Of a stretch of 5,732 nt of DNA, positions 5,162-5,732 are shown piece by piece. The stretch comes from Phycisphaerae bacterium (GTDB lineage: Bacteria; Planctomycetota; Phycisphaerae; SM23-33): NCBI GenBank assembly GCA_030628445.1, contig DAOVQV010000118.1:1-5732 (forward strand). The letters are read 5' to 3'. The first letter of the stretch is position 1. Each line of letters begins with the position of its first letter. A model generated the notes under the pieces. It searched no databases. It was not told the origin of the DNA and saw only the letters and a program-made list of their open reading frames with translations. The position numbers were made by a program, and so were the translations under genes.

Positions 5162-5732
5162 ATGTCAAAGCAACCCAAATCCATCCCGCCGAAGCCCCGT
5201 TTAGGTCGCGGCCTGTCCAGCTTGATCCCACAGGCCCCTGTCACCTCCGAACTCCCCAGCGAGTACCAGCCCAGCGACCGCCATACTCCCGCATCCCCAG
5301 ATAACCTCCCGGCCGACCTGCCTCCGCACGCCTCCGCCCGCGGCCTCGACATCCGCATCGACCAGATCGGCCCCAACCCATTCCAGCCCCGCCGTGCTTT
5401 CAACGACGCCGAACTGGACGAACTGGCCGACAGCATCGCCCGCCAGGGAATCCTTCAGCCGCTCCTCGTGCGCCCCGCCAGTGATCCGACAGCGCAGAAC
5501 CCATACGTCCTGATCGCAGGGCAGCGCCGCCTTCGCGCCGCCGCCAAGGCCGGCCTGGCCGCCGTGCCCTGCGTCGTCCGCCAAGCAACCAATCAACAGC
5601 TCTTGGAATGGGCACTGGTCGAGAACATCCACCGCCAAGACCTGAATCCGATAGAGCGAGCCTCCGCCTATCGCGAATACATTGACCGCTTCGGCCTTAC
5701 GCAGATCCAGTGCGCCGAGCGACTCGGCCAGC
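5162..5732 (+). CDS. parB: Chromosome partitioning protein ParB (partial, C-terminus beyond right edge)
   Basis: The open frame runs for 190 codons from the ATG at 5162 off the right edge. GGAGG at 5151-5155, 6 nt upstream, supports the start. ParB is a CTP-dependent DNA clamp that loads at parS, spreads, activates the ParA ATPase and recruits SMC for origin segregation. The N-terminal RLGRGLSSLI (13-22) is the conserved ParA-stimulating peptide. A Pro/Ser-rich linker of about 40 residues follows. The CTP-binding ParB/Srx domain has IGPNPFQPRR (69-78), ADSIARQGILQPLLVRP (89-105), AGQRRLRAA (119-127) and VENIHRQDLNPIERA (153-167). The helix-turn-helix domain begins at FGLTQIQCAERLG (177-189), where the window ends. 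The odd point is Gln121 in place of the usual Glu of the GERR motif (codon CAG at 5522-5524). No parA precedes it; asnB is the upstream neighbour. The dimerisation domain is not visible. Confidence 0.95.
   Translation, partial: MSKQPKSIPPKPRLGRGLSSLIPQAPVTSELPSEYQPSDRHTPASPDNLPADLPPHASARGLDIRIDQIGPNPFQPRRAFNDAELDELADSIARQGILQPLLVRPASDPTAQNPYVLIAGQRRLRAAAKAGLAAVPCVVRQATNQQLLEWALVENIHRQDLNPIERASAYREYIDRFGLTQIQCAERLGQ

Noticed and set aside
5077..5638. Leftward open frames opposite parB (5077-5436, 5201-5638, 5400-5615)
   Set aside because: They are antisense shadows of parB, which shows conserved motifs throughout the visible part.

Overview
The window looks like an origin-proximal chromosomal segment from a GC-rich bacterium. 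The best guess is a member of the Planctomycetota or a close relative. That guess rests on protein style only: an MtaA-type UroD-like methyltransferase next to a stand-alone homocysteine methyltransferase, and a membrane protein ending in a planctomycete-style pseudopilin head. No rRNA or other phylogenetic marker is present, so the taxonomy is an inference. There are six protein genes, two of them cut by the window edges. I found no RNA gene, insertion sequence, CRISPR array or integron.

Left part, minus strand (1-1905): three genes read leftwards, apparently as one transcription unit. The first encodes an all-alpha NTP pyrophosphohydrolase resembling the dimeric dUTPases. Next is a zinc-type homocysteine S-methyltransferase domain protein. 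After a 20-nt gap comes a UroD/MtaA-family protein that runs off the left edge. The last two make a plausible methyl-transfer pair: a corrinoid- or cofactor-dependent methyltransferase partner and a homocysteine acceptor enzyme. No corrinoid protein is visible in the window.

Middle, plus strand (2121-4913): a 215-nt divergent intergenic region carries small symmetric elements. A 277-residue protein follows, with about four membrane helices and a soluble C-terminal domain resembling a type II secretion/pseudopilin head. Then comes a complete 625-residue class II glutamine-dependent asparagine synthetase whose Met-Cys-Gly start fixes its N terminus.

Right part (4914-5732): a 248-nt intergenic region contains a perfect palindromic parS centromere site (5055-5070), flanked by a short hairpin and by two abutting 10-bp AT-rich repeats. 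The chromosome partitioning gene parB follows with a strong ribosome binding site and runs off the right edge. No parA lies directly upstream. The most interesting detail is that this ParB has Gly-Gln-Arg-Arg where the family normally has Gly-Glu-Arg-Arg. That is the same Glu-to-Gln change used experimentally to block CTP hydrolysis in model ParB proteins.
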